Part shown: in pieces, positions 54,747-63,900 of the stretch | How positions within the stretch are numbered: position 1 is the stretch's first letter | Layout: the number at the start of each line of letters is the position of its first letter | Assembly: GCF_024199925.1 (NCBI RefSeq) | Contig: NZ_JANADR010000003.1 | Span: 1-64,000 of the forward strand | From: Bradyrhizobium sp. CCGUVB1N3 | GTDB lineage: Bacteria; Pseudomonadota; Alphaproteobacteria; Rhizobiales; Xanthobacteraceae | Length of the DNA: 64,000 bases | Reading direction: 5' to 3' | Made by a program: the position numbers and the translations under genes | Notes under the pieces: generated by a model | What the model was told of the DNA's origin: nothing | What the model saw: the letters and a program-made list of their open reading frames with translations, nothing else | Databases searched by the model: none

Positions 54747-55628
54747 ATGGCGCAGGCCGGCGCGGGACTGAAGTGGGGAGTGGAGCGACGGCTCGAATTC
54801 ATCGAATTTCGGCTGTTCTGGGAAGGCGGCGTCAATCGCGCCGACATCATCGACATGTTCGATGTGTCGGTGCCGCAGGCCTCGAAGGACCTAACCCTTT
54901 ATCAGGAGCGCGCGCCCCGTAACGCAATCTATGACAAGAGCGCCAAGCGCTATGTCGCCAGCGACAACTTCACGCCCTGTTTCCTCAAGCCCGATCCTGA
55001 CGGGTATCTAAGCCAGCTTCGCTCGGTCGCCGACGGCATCGTTGACCGCGCCCATGCATGGATTGGTCACTTCCCATCGTTTGGAGTGACACCCAGTCCA
55101 GCGCGGGGGATTAGGGCAGAGGTGCTTCGGTCGGTGCTGTCTGCCATCCGCCAGTGCGAAGCCGTGGAGATACGCTATCAATCTCTGTCCAGCTCCGAGC
55201 CGAGATTGCGCTGGATCACGCCGCACGCGCTCGGCTTTGACGGATTTCGTTGGCACGCACGGGCGTTCTGCGGTGCTGATCGGACATTCAAAGACTGTTT
55301 ACTTTCTCGCATATTGGAGACTAGAGCGACGAAGCCCAGCGAAATCGAGGCAAGCGCCGACATTGATTGGCAGGATGAGGTCACGCTTGAAATTGGTCCG
55401 CATCCGGGCCTTTCCGACGCTCAGAAGAAGGTCATCGCGCTGGATTACGGCATGCGCAACGGAAAGGTGCGGGTGAAGGTACGCAAGGCCCTTCTTTACT
55501 ACACACTCAAGCGACTGGGATTGGATATCGATCCGAACTCACGCGCTCCACAAGATCAGCAAATCGTCCTTCTGGGACCGCTGGCTGCTCACAGCGGGGG
55601 CCATGCTAACGGGCTGACGGGGCAGTGA
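54747..55628 (+). CDS. WYL-domain regulator, BrxR/CapW type
   Basis: A 293-residue regulator. The N-terminal winged helix ('RRLEFIEFRLFWEGGVNRAD', 'MFDVSVPQASKDLTLYQERA') and 'YDKSAKRYVASDNFTPCFLK' are typical of BrxR/CapW proteins, which repress anti-phage operons until induced. A WYL domain ('EIRYQSLSSSEPRLRWITPH', 'FRWHARAFCGADRTFKDCLL') and a WCX-like C-terminal part follow. The ATG at 54747 has ggagg 8 bp upstream and is preferred to a TTG at 54732. Divergent from the helicase-nuclease operon, which it is likely to control. Confidence 0.87.
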   Translation: MAQAGAGLKWGVERRLEFIEFRLFWEGGVNRADIIDMFDVSVPQASKDLTLYQERAPRNAIYDKSAKRYVASDNFTPCFLKPDPDGYLSQLRSVADGIVDRAHAWIGHFPSFGVTPSPARGIRAEVLRSVLSAIRQCEAVEIRYQSLSSSEPRLRWITPHALGFDGFRWHARAFCGADRTFKDCLLSRILETRATKPSEIEASADIDWQDEVTLEIGPHPGLSDAQKKVIALDYGMRNGKVRVKVRKALLYYTLKRLGLDIDPNSRAPQDQQIVLLGPLAAHSGGHANGLTGQ

Positions 55629-55765
55629 ATGCTTGGGTTTAATCTCAGACAGGAATTTAGGGCAACGAAAACCAGCGGATGAATGTCGTGAGTCGACAGA
55701 GGTTCACGGATGGTTCTAAGCTGTCGAGGAAGTAAGTTCGCGGAGCCGGGTACGGGTGTGGGGCG

Positions 55766-56182
55766 GTGAACTTCCAGGTGACGGTTCTCAAGGTGCTGGT
55801 CAGCTATCCAGACGGGTTCGCCGCCATGGCGGACCTCAAGCGCGATATGGCGTTTCTGGCGACCAGCGGACGGGACTGGGCCGAACGCACGAAGCGATTG
55901 GCAGCTCGCGTGCCCGACCTGGATATCTTCTCCCAAGGTCTCATCGAGCGGATGAACGGCGGCTGGCGTGTCACTGATAAGGGACGCGCGGTTCTCGAGA
56001 TCATGGAGGCGCGGCCCGCACCCGCCCAAGCAACGGAGCCGCCTGATGTCCGCGCGATCGAAGAGCCGATCCCAGCCACGACTCTGTCACCAATGCCTTC
56101 GATAGCGCCAGTTCGACGCATGCGGGAACGCAGGCGACGCCAACGCGACGCTGTCCGGCGAAGACAAGCGAGTGCGTCGTAA
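55766..56182 (+). CDS. Small winged-helix-like protein of unknown function
   Basis: A 138-residue product from a GTG at 55766. Residues 1-75 look like a compact helical domain ('TVLKVLVSYPDGFAAMADLK', 'LIERMNGGWRVTDKGRAVLE'), with the 'W.VT..GR..L' ending of small winged-helix domains. The C-terminal half is a disordered Pro- then Arg-rich tail. 137 bp downstream of the WYL gene. No function known. Confidence 0.6.
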   Translation: MNFQVTVLKVLVSYPDGFAAMADLKRDMAFLATSGRDWAERTKRLAARVPDLDIFSQGLIERMNGGWRVTDKGRAVLEIMEARPAPAQATEPPDVRAIEEPIPATTLSPMPSIAPVRRMRERRRRQRDAVRRRQASAS

Positions 56183-56199
56183 CAATGCTCGATTAGGGG

Positions 56200-57590
56200 C
56201 TAGCCCGTCTTATTCATGATTGCCGGGCGGGCAGCTGGAACATTTCCGGTCGGGGTTGAAGGCGCGCGCGAACGCTACGGCTTTTTCGCCGCTTTTCGAC
56301 CGGACTTCGTGAACGCGTTAGAGGACGGCGACGGGGATGACCGGGGCTCATGCCCCGCGCGTCAGGGTGCTTGCGGGACCAGAGCGTTTGCCAAGCCGCG
56401 GAACAGGTCGGCGTCGGGGCAAGCTGCAGCGAAGGCCAGACGGACGCGGGTGGCGGTCTCGATGACACGGGCTGCGATCTTGAGAAGTCTGAGCCTGATG
56501 GTGTTGAATTCGGCGGTTGCCAGATCACGCGGCTTCGGGATGGCGTCGCGCACGGCGAGGATGAGCCAATAGGCGGCGGTGTGGAAGACGAGGCGGACTT
56601 GGTTGGCGAGCGCCGAGCGGCAGCTGGTGCGATCAGAGGCGAGCTGGGTCTTGTGCAGCTTGATCAGGTTCTCGGCCTGTCCGCGTGCGCAGTAGAGGCT
56701 ATCATAGATCCACTCGGCCGAGCCGATATTCAGGCTGGTGACGACGTAGCGGTTGTCGAGCCCTTGTTGGGTTGCCTCGATGCGGGCGATGACGCGGCGC
56801 TCACGATGCCAGGAACCTGCCGCGTGGCGGGTCTCGGTGTAGCCGCGAACCACGATCTTGTTCGCGACCGCACGTTTGGTTCGAACAGCATCCTGTGCGC
56901 AGTGTCGTAGACGTGGATCGGCAGGAAGCAGTGTTCGTCATAATGGGCGTTGAACAGCGAGAGTTGCTGACGGCCATGCACCACGTCGACCGTGTCGTCG
57001 ATGTCGAGCGTGATTGCGCTCGGCGCTCGCGCGTAGCTGTCCATCCATAGGTCAACCAGCGCATAGCTCAGCCGGATCACCTCACGCAGGTGCGGTGCAT
57101 TCTCCAGGCGCGATAGCGTCGGCTGCGAACACAGATCACGGCCAGTGTCCGGCAGCCGGCCGCAGGCCAGCTTGAACGCCGGATCCCCGCGTAACCGATC
57201 GAGATCATTGCCATCCTCGTAGCCGCACGCGATGGCGAAGATGCGGGCGCGGATCATATCCGCAAGGCCGTGCACGATGCGTCCCGGATCGCGCCGCTCG
57301 GGGAATACACAGGACAACTTCGCGGCCAGGCCGAGGCGCTGGTCCGCCATGGCCAGAAGCATGACGCCGCCATCCGACGTCAGCCTGCCGCCATCAAATG
57401 CGGCTGTGATCTTCTTGCGGGAAACGGCTGGAAATGAGAACGGTAGACTCGTATTGTCGGTCATGGCGAGTGTGGCGGCGGCCCGGATGCGCGGAGGGTG
57501 GGTGTTAGCAACCGAATCCTACGCCACCTCAGCGGCTTATGCCACGCTCGCCAGCCTCTCAACAATCCCCTGATGAATAAGACGGGCTAG
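56200..57590 (-). mobile_element. IS1380-family insertion sequence, internally deleted copy
   Basis: Both inverted ends are present (ctagcccgtcttattcatga at 56200 and its complement ending at 57590), but the transposase has lost an internal segment. It is related to, not identical with, the element at 38308-39937 and could move only with transposase from elsewhere. Confidence 0.8.
56362..57464 (-). pseudogene. IS1380-family transposase with internal deletion
   Basis: The N-terminal half is intact to 'FLPIHVYDT' (about 56925), then joins out of frame to a segment equivalent to 'VRTRRAIENLPVLRGYTETR' of the full copy. About 240 bp coding for the 'FRGDGHYARPE' catalytic region is missing. The C-terminal half continues in another frame to 56362. 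Confidence 0.85.
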
Positions 57591-57734
57591 CCAGCGAGTC
57601 TCGGCTTTCGGAAAGGCGGTCCCGAGGGCCCTCGGAACGGAGGTTTCCTGTGGGTTTATGTTGATCTAATTTTGCTTAGCTGGACTGTGCAAAATGGTTA
57701 GATCTCGGTTTGAAGAAATGCTAATTTACTTAGT

Positions 57735-58532
57735 ATGGCTGAGCAAAGCTACAGAAAGCTAAACAAGCTCGAAAGAACCCTCCCGCAGGGGCTTCTGGTC
57801 GATGCTGCCTGGATGGAACGGCATGGATATTCCACCAGCCTGCGCAGCCAATACGTATCGGCCGACTGGCTCGTTCAGCCGGCGCGGGGAACCTTCAAGC
57901 GCCCGCTCGGCGAACTCTCCTGGCAGAGCGTCGTCGTTTCACTCCAGCGACTGCTCGGCTCCGACCTCGTCGTCGGCGGACGCTCCGCCATCGAAGCGCA
58001 GGGCCTCGGCCACTACTTGAGCCAGACGGGTCCTTCGACCGTACATCTATATGGAACGCGGTCTGCTCCCGGCTGGCTCGGCAAACTCCCGCTCAAACAG
58101 AAATTCCGCGTTCACCGCACGCAAACTCTATTCACAACACACGGGAGCCTGACCGGATCAAAGTCGGGAACGACGCGGGAAATACCGGGACCATTCGAAT
58201 GGCCTCTCACGGTATCGACGCCCGAACGTGCGTTCCTCGAACTGCTCGACGAATTGCCCCGCCACGAAAGCTTCCATCAGGTCGATGCACTGGCGGAAGG
58301 CTTGAGGAGCCTAAGTCCCCGGCGGCTGCAAACGCTTCTGGACGACTGCAAAAGCGTCAAGGTCAAACGACTGTTCTTCTGGTTCGCGGAGCGACATCAG
58401 CACGCCTGGCTCAAACAGATCGACAAGTCGAAAGTCGATCTCGGCACGGGAAAGCGCATGCTCGTCAAGGGCGGCAAACTCGACACCAAATATCTCATAA
58501 CCATCCCGAACGACCTCAATGCCCCTGTCTGA
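57735..58532 (+). CDS. AbiEi-family antitoxin without a partner (copy 3)
   Basis: A 265-residue protein of the longer AbiEi type: winged helix ('KLNKLERTLPQGLLVDAAWM', 'YVSADWLVQPARGTFKRP'), 'GRSAIEAQGLGHYLSQTG', 'LTVSTPERAFLELLDELP', and a C-terminal 'RLFFWFAERHQHAWLKQIDK'. It is a different subfamily from copies 1 and 2. Its stop codon is the tga directly flanking IS5 copy 2, so the toxin gene expected downstream is absent here, either displaced by the inversion or deleted. Confidence 0.75.
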   Translation: MAEQSYRKLNKLERTLPQGLLVDAAWMERHGYSTSLRSQYVSADWLVQPARGTFKRPLGELSWQSVVVSLQRLLGSDLVVGGRSAIEAQGLGHYLSQTGPSTVHLYGTRSAPGWLGKLPLKQKFRVHRTQTLFTTHGSLTGSKSGTTREIPGPFEWPLTVSTPERAFLELLDELPRHESFHQVDALAEGLRSLSPRRLQTLLDDCKSVKVKRLFFWFAERHQHAWLKQIDKSKVDLGTGKRMLVKGGKLDTKYLITIPNDLNAPV

Positions 58533-59464
58533 GAGTCTGACTCAAAATTGCATTGCTGTTTTTATGGCTGCGATGCGCCTTGTCATGAGTTGGACGGAGG
58601 CGAGGAAGAGCCAGGCAGTTGCGCTTTCGATGGTTCGCTCGAAGTCCTTGGCCAATCTGCGGTTGCGGCCGAGCCAGGCGAAGGTTCGTTCGACCACCCA
58701 GCGGCGCGGAAGCACCTCGAAGCCCTGTGCGGCATCGGAGCGCTTGATGATCTCGACAGTCCACCGGCCGATCTTTCCCAGCACCGCCTTGAGCTTTCCG
58801 CCGGCATAGCCGCCATCGGCGAAGATATGGCGCAGCCAGGGGAAGCGGTAGCGAATGCTGCACAGGACATCTGGCGCGCCATCGCGATCCTGGACGTCGG
58901 CAGCGTGAACGATCGCGCCGACCAGGAGCCCTTGGGTGTCGGTGACGATGTGGCGCTTTCGACCCTTGATCTTCTTCCCCGCGTCGTAGCCGCGAGGGCC
59001 GCCACCTTCGGTGGTCTTGACCGATTGGCTGTCGATCACACCAGCCGTCGGCGAGGCCTCCCGGCCGATCGCCTCGCGCGCCAGCATCAGGAGTGCGTGG
59101 TTGATCGATTGCCACAATCCGCTGTCCCGCCATTGGTAGAAATAGTACTGCACCGTGGTCATTGGTGGAAACAGAGTGGGCGGCAGCATGCGCCACGGCA
59201 ACCCGCCGCGCAGCAGATAGAGCACTGCCTCGACGATGTCCCGATAGCTCCATTTCGGGCGCCGCCCGCGCTTGGCCCGCACAGGAAGCAACCTCTCCAG
59301 CACGACCCATTCCGCATCCGTCAAGTCGCTTGGCAAACGCAGCTCCTCTCGGGCAAACTGTGCCCGAGTGATATCAGTCCACATTCTCGATCCCTTTGAT
59401 GCTTCGCAACACCAATGGAATCAGAACTCGCTGATATCACTCAACTTATTTTTCGGTCGGACAC
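58533..59464 (-). mobile_element. IS5-family insertion sequence, copy 2
   Basis: A 932-bp element in inverted orientation to copy 1. Plus-strand flanks are tga (58530-58532) and tta (59465-59467). Read along the SMC gene, the right flank is taa, which equals the flank at 41081-41083 beside copy 1. Confidence 0.9.
58542..59384 (-). CDS. IS5-family transposase (copy 2)
   Basis: A 280-residue transposase identical in sequence to the one at 40229-41071, with the same D, D, E motifs. The identity shows recent duplication or gene conversion and provides the homology for the inversion. Confidence 0.93.
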   Translation of the reverse strand: MWTDITRAQFAREELRLPSDLTDAEWVVLERLLPVRAKRGRRPKWSYRDIVEAVLYLLRGGLPWRMLPPTLFPPMTTVQYYFYQWRDSGLWQSINHALLMLAREAIGREASPTAGVIDSQSVKTTEGGGPRGYDAGKKIKGRKRHIVTDTQGLLVGAIVHAADVQDRDGAPDVLCSIRYRFPWLRHIFADGGYAGGKLKAVLGKIGRWTVEIIKRSDAAQGFEVLPRRWVVERTFAWLGRNRRLAKDFERTIESATAWLFLASVQLMTRRIAAIKTAMQF

Positions 59465-60195
59465 TTAGCGCGCGCTTCCAGCTCGAGATAGGCCGGATCG
59501 CCAGCCGTCAGCGCCGCCAGCACTAGCGCCGCGTCAAGTGGAGCCACGACCGACATGTTGGCGTAAGCAAGTATCGCCGCCGAATCCCAGGCTTTCACCA
59601 CCTGGGCCGTCTCCCTAGCAAGCTGGGTGTCTACACGCTGCAGTGCCGTCCCGTCCTCCGAGGCCGCCTTCACCTGCGTGCGCAGCGCGCGAATATTCTT
59701 CTGCACCTCGACCAGCGGGCCGAGCTGCAGCCAATTGGCGACATCCGTGTAGCGCTGTTCGGGCGTATGGATTTCGACGAAGGTGCGCAGCGTGTGCCCG
59801 CGGATGATTGGTGGCACCGCGAAGCAGGCGTTCACAGTCGTGGCCACTGCCGGCATCGGCCGCTTCGCCCCTATCGCCGATCGGCTGCCGTTGGTGGCAT
59901 CCTTGCCCGAGACGACGCCAATCGTGACTGCCGGAGCGATCTTCGCCTCCTCCGCCAGATTGTGCGCCAATGCGACGGGGCCGGCCTGGTTGTTGATAGT
60001 GCGCTGCCCGAGCCTTTCGAGTGTGCCATCCTTGGAGAACATGAATTCCAGCGCATCGATAACACTGGACTTGCCGCTTCCGTTCGGCGCGAAGATCGCC
60101 AGACAGCGCTTCTTGCTGAAATCGAACGTCTTCGGTTGGAGATACGCGCGGAACCCGGAAAGTCCCAAGGATTGAAGGAAGTAAGGGTCAGCCAT
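59465..60195 (-). pseudogene. SMC-like ATPase, N-terminal segment
   Basis: From the ATG at 60195: 'YFLQSLGLSGFRAYLQPKTF', Walker A 'IFAPNGSGKSSVIDALEFMF' (about residues 30-45) and an early coiled coil ('EVQKNIRALRTQVKAASEDG'). The gene is cut by IS5 copy 2 after 'LELEARAK' and then reads a few IS-derived codons. The start overlaps the small upstream gene by 8 bp. It was the head of the 827-codon gene whose remainder lies at 41081-42149 and 43547-44242. Confidence 0.87.
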
Positions 60196-60415
60196 TGGCC
60201 GCCTCCGGCTTCGGAGGATTGGCACGTTCGCCTGCGAGTTTCAGGACTGCGTCCTTGGCCTGAGCGACGGCGTTCTGCGCGGGCGTCGCTTTCAGGATGT
60301 GCGTCTTCAGGATATCCGCCAGGTCGGCATCGACACCTTCTCTCTGCTTCAGGCCTTCTCCCAATGCCGTAAGAAATGCCTCCGGCGACTCTGCCGGCTC
60401 TGCTTCACCTTCCAC
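60188..60415 (-). CDS. Small helical protein upstream of the SMC-like gene
   Basis: A 75-residue, Ala/Glu/Lys-rich, helical product from a GTG at 60415 with ggggga 6 bp upstream. It overlaps the SMC start by 8 bp, so it is the first gene of that cassette. It may be a small SMC accessory subunit, comparable in position to accessory subunits of SMC defence systems; this is inferred from position and size only. Confidence 0.55.
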   Translation of the reverse strand: MEGEAEPAESPEAFLTALGEGLKQREGVDADLADILKTHILKATPAQNAVAQAKDAVLKLAGERANPPKPEAANG

Positions 60416-60992
60416 GCGCTTATCCCCCAGTTGTTTGCTCCTGACAATACAACGAGATTACCGATAGGAGAATGGCACTTCCTTTGAAAGTACTGCCTTA
60501 AGGGGAAAGCCCTGTATGGGAATTTCCGAGTCAAACTCCAAAACGCCAACGGGATGGTCGCCGAGTACACCATCGTTGGTGATGTTGGACCGTCCAGCGA
60601 GGATCTCGGTCTCCCGCGGCCGATCACAGCTCGGCGGTCTTCAGCCGCCTCAATGTCGCGACCATCCAGAGGTTAGGAACCGAGTTGCCCGTTCTATCGG
60701 AAAGTAGGACGACTCGCCTCGGCACAAACTTTCCCCTTGAGCATCGGCTCGCGTCAAAGGGGGCATTGCCGCGATTACAAAAAATGGATTCGGAAAAAAC
60801 TGCTGAGTCCGATAAGTATGCCTATTCTTTCTCCAGTTGCAATACATCATCGAGACAATCCTGAACTTATTCGCCGGTCCGCAACGACGGAATGGTTATA
60901 ATACTTGAGATGTGAGCCGCGCATCGGCGATATTCGCGGCCCTCGGGCCTATCCTTCTATTATGAATCCTCGTCGAACATCGGATCGACAAA
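60416..60992. promoter_or_regulatory. Intergenic region between SMC cassette and kinase-helicase gene
   Basis: 577 bp. A possible -10 (tataat, 60897-60902) precedes the rightward gene by about 90 bp. An open minus-strand stretch (60349-60627) has no recognisable motif. Otherwise I see nothing definite; the A/T content rises between 60780 and 60860. Confidence 0.4.
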
Positions 60993-63900
60993 ATGGCTTC
61001 ACCCAAGCGCAAGGCGTCGAAATCGTTTCTGTCCGACTATCGCATCGACAGCGATTCATTGCTCAATCCCAAGCCGGAGGTCGGCCGGCCAGGATTGCAG
61101 CCGGCGCTCGATCCGGACGGACGCAGCGTTCTTGTTAAATTCTGGGACAGGGCCGACCAGGGTCGCGACAACGACCTTGAGCAGATCTGGCGCAGTGAAA
61201 TCCGTCAGCTGCAGCGACTAGCGGCGGTACCGCGCGCGGAAGAGCTCTTCGTTCCGATGGTGGCCAGCGGCGAAGACGACGAGGGTTTCTATCTCGTGCT
61301 GGACCCCGGTCAAGCGAGTCCGCTCGAAACCTTCAGAAGGGCGGCGACGCAGCCGCCAATCATGACCCAGTACCGCTTACCTCGTAACCGGCGGAGACTA
61401 TGGGCGAACGCCAAACGCGCAGCCGAGGCCCTGGAGCTCCTCCACTCGCAAGGGGTAATCCACAGGAACGTCGATCCCTGGGCAATCTTGACGACCTTCG
61501 GGGATCAGCCCGATTTTCGTCTGACCGGCTTCGAGTGGTCGATGCGGTTGGCAGCCGCTGACTTGCCGCTTTCGGCGCGCGAACCAAGCGAAGGCAAGGA
61601 TAGCGTGGCTTCGTTCGGACGGGATTGGACGAACCTCGGGATCGTCGTTGCCGAACTGGTAGGAGCCCCATTGGATCGGGTCTCGAACCTCAGATTGGTA
61701 CCTTCCGACATCGCCGAGCATCTATCGGCCGCCGAGGGCAAGCTCCTCAGAAGCATGATGAGAATCGAGACAGCCGAGCGATTGGACGGTGAGGAAATCT
61801 GCCGACGCATGGAGGACGTGGTTCTGGCTATTACTGCGGAAGCGGCAGGAAGAGAAGCCAAGTCAGCCGTCGCCTTGAGGCTAGGGAGAGGATCCAAGCT
61901 GGCGGAAACCATTCGCGGTGTTTCGGACAACGAGATCGAGATGGCGGACGCACAGTCGCAGATGGACTTCATCGAAGCCGATCTCTCCGCGGAACCATAC
62001 TTCGTTCGCGTTCGCCAGAGGTCCGAGGAAGAGCCTTCATTTGCTTTGCTCGGGCAATCGGTCACCTATTGGCTTGAACCTTTTCGCGTGTCGGAATCCT
62101 CCGAAGCAGCCGATTGGGAATTCGCGACCTGTGAACGCGCACAGCGCGGCAGGCTACCCTCGGATTGGATTGAGGGAAGCGTCGCGCTGGAATGGAACAC
62201 ATTAGACCTAGTTGACTCCAGGACTGCCCGCGACAGCTTTCCTCGTCGTAGGGGCAAAGTCGCGCGGTGGAGCGATTGCATCGCTCAGACCGAGCCGAAA
62301 CAATTTAAGAAGACCGATTTGGATCGGATGCACGAGGCTTTCTCGCTCCTACTCGCACTCGAAATGGCCTACGCAGCCGCGGACGTGTTCCCGGTCGAAG
62401 TGCCGAGCAGGGCCGAGCGTTCGTCGAGCGGCGAGTCCTACGTGCTCACGCTTTCTTCCAGGTACGACCGTGCGCGCGCGGAGCTATCGACGGCTTTGGC
62501 GCTCGAGGCTCCTGCGGTCCGCCTGACCAAGATGCTTGAATCCGACGATCTGGTGCAGCAGGAGGGAAGCTGGATTCTGACCGAGACCGGAGAGTTGGGC
62601 GACCACACCGATGAGACGGAGTGGCGTTTCCTGGACCGCAGCGAAGCGGATGCGAGAGAGCGTCTACGGTTCGATGGCGCCGCGCCGGCCGAACCAACCT
62701 CCGTGGCCTACCTCTCTCCGCCGGGGATGGCGGGACAGCTCGCGCAGTTCAGGCGTCGAAGAAAGGCACTGAAGGTCCTGCGCGAACACACCGAGTTGCT
62801 CCGCATGCTGGCGGATCCCAGGTCTCGCATCGATGACAGCCACGATCCGCTGAACGAGAAGGAAACTCGCTTCAAGGAACTCGACGAATCCAAGAAGGGC
62901 GCGCTCCGCGAGATACTGTCGACGGTGCCGTTGTTTTTTCTGCAGGGTCCACCTGGCGTAGGTAAGACGTTCCTCGTCGGCGACATCGTGAAACGGCGAT
63001 TCGAAGACGACCCAACTGCCCGCATGCTCCTCTCGGCTCAGAGCAACGCTGCAATCGACCATCTCATGAAGGAGATTCAGTCGAGCTTCGGAGAGGATTC
63101 GAGCACGACGCCGGTGATGGTGCGTGCGCGACCGGCCGACGACGATCCATCCGACACGGATCTGGAAATCGATCGCCAAGCCGACCGACACTTGCAGGCC
63201 CTCGCCAAGAGCCCATTGGTTGCCGAGGCGAGCAGCGGCTTGCAGCAAAAGGTGATTGCGCTCGCGCAAGCTCGGCAGGAGCTTCAGGGCGGTGGACGAC
63301 GCTCGGCCCGCCGAAACCGAATGTCCGCCGAAGGACGAGCGTTCGAGGGAATGATACTACGATCGGCCAATCTGGTCTTTGCGACCACGAATTCCGCAGC
63401 GGTCGACCGCTTGATCGAGGAGCGTAGCCTCTTCGATTGGACCATCATCGAAGAGGCGGGAAAAGCCACCGGCGGCGAGCTACTCTCGCCGCTGTTACTT
63501 TCTCACCGCCGGCTCATGATCGGCGATCACAAGCAGCTCCCGCCCTACAACGTGGAGCGCATGACCCGTCTTCTTTCGGTCCCCGACAAGGTCAAGGCCG
63601 CGGTTGGATCGGCGCAAGAGCTGATCTCGCGCCATCTCAAGGATCCGGGGTTAGAGGATCTGTTCGATGAGATCGAATCCGAGAGCGACGATTTCGGCCG
63701 CCTCTGTTCGCAGACACTCTCGATACTCACCATGTTCGAATCGATGGTCGAGGCAGAATTTGCACGCAAGGCGAAGGCACGCCGTGAATTCCGCCCGATC
63801 GCCAGGCGTCTCGAAGAGCAGTACCGGATGCACCCGGCGATCGCCAAGATCGTGTCGAATTGCTTCTACGATGGCAAGCTTTCGACCAACGATAAGAAGG

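Noticed and set aside
40149..59464. A composite transposon formed by the two IS5 copies
   Set aside because: The copies are inverted, but the SMC gene is split between their outer and inner flanks and the 3-bp duplications match only crosswise. That indicates inversion, not composite transposition of the interval.
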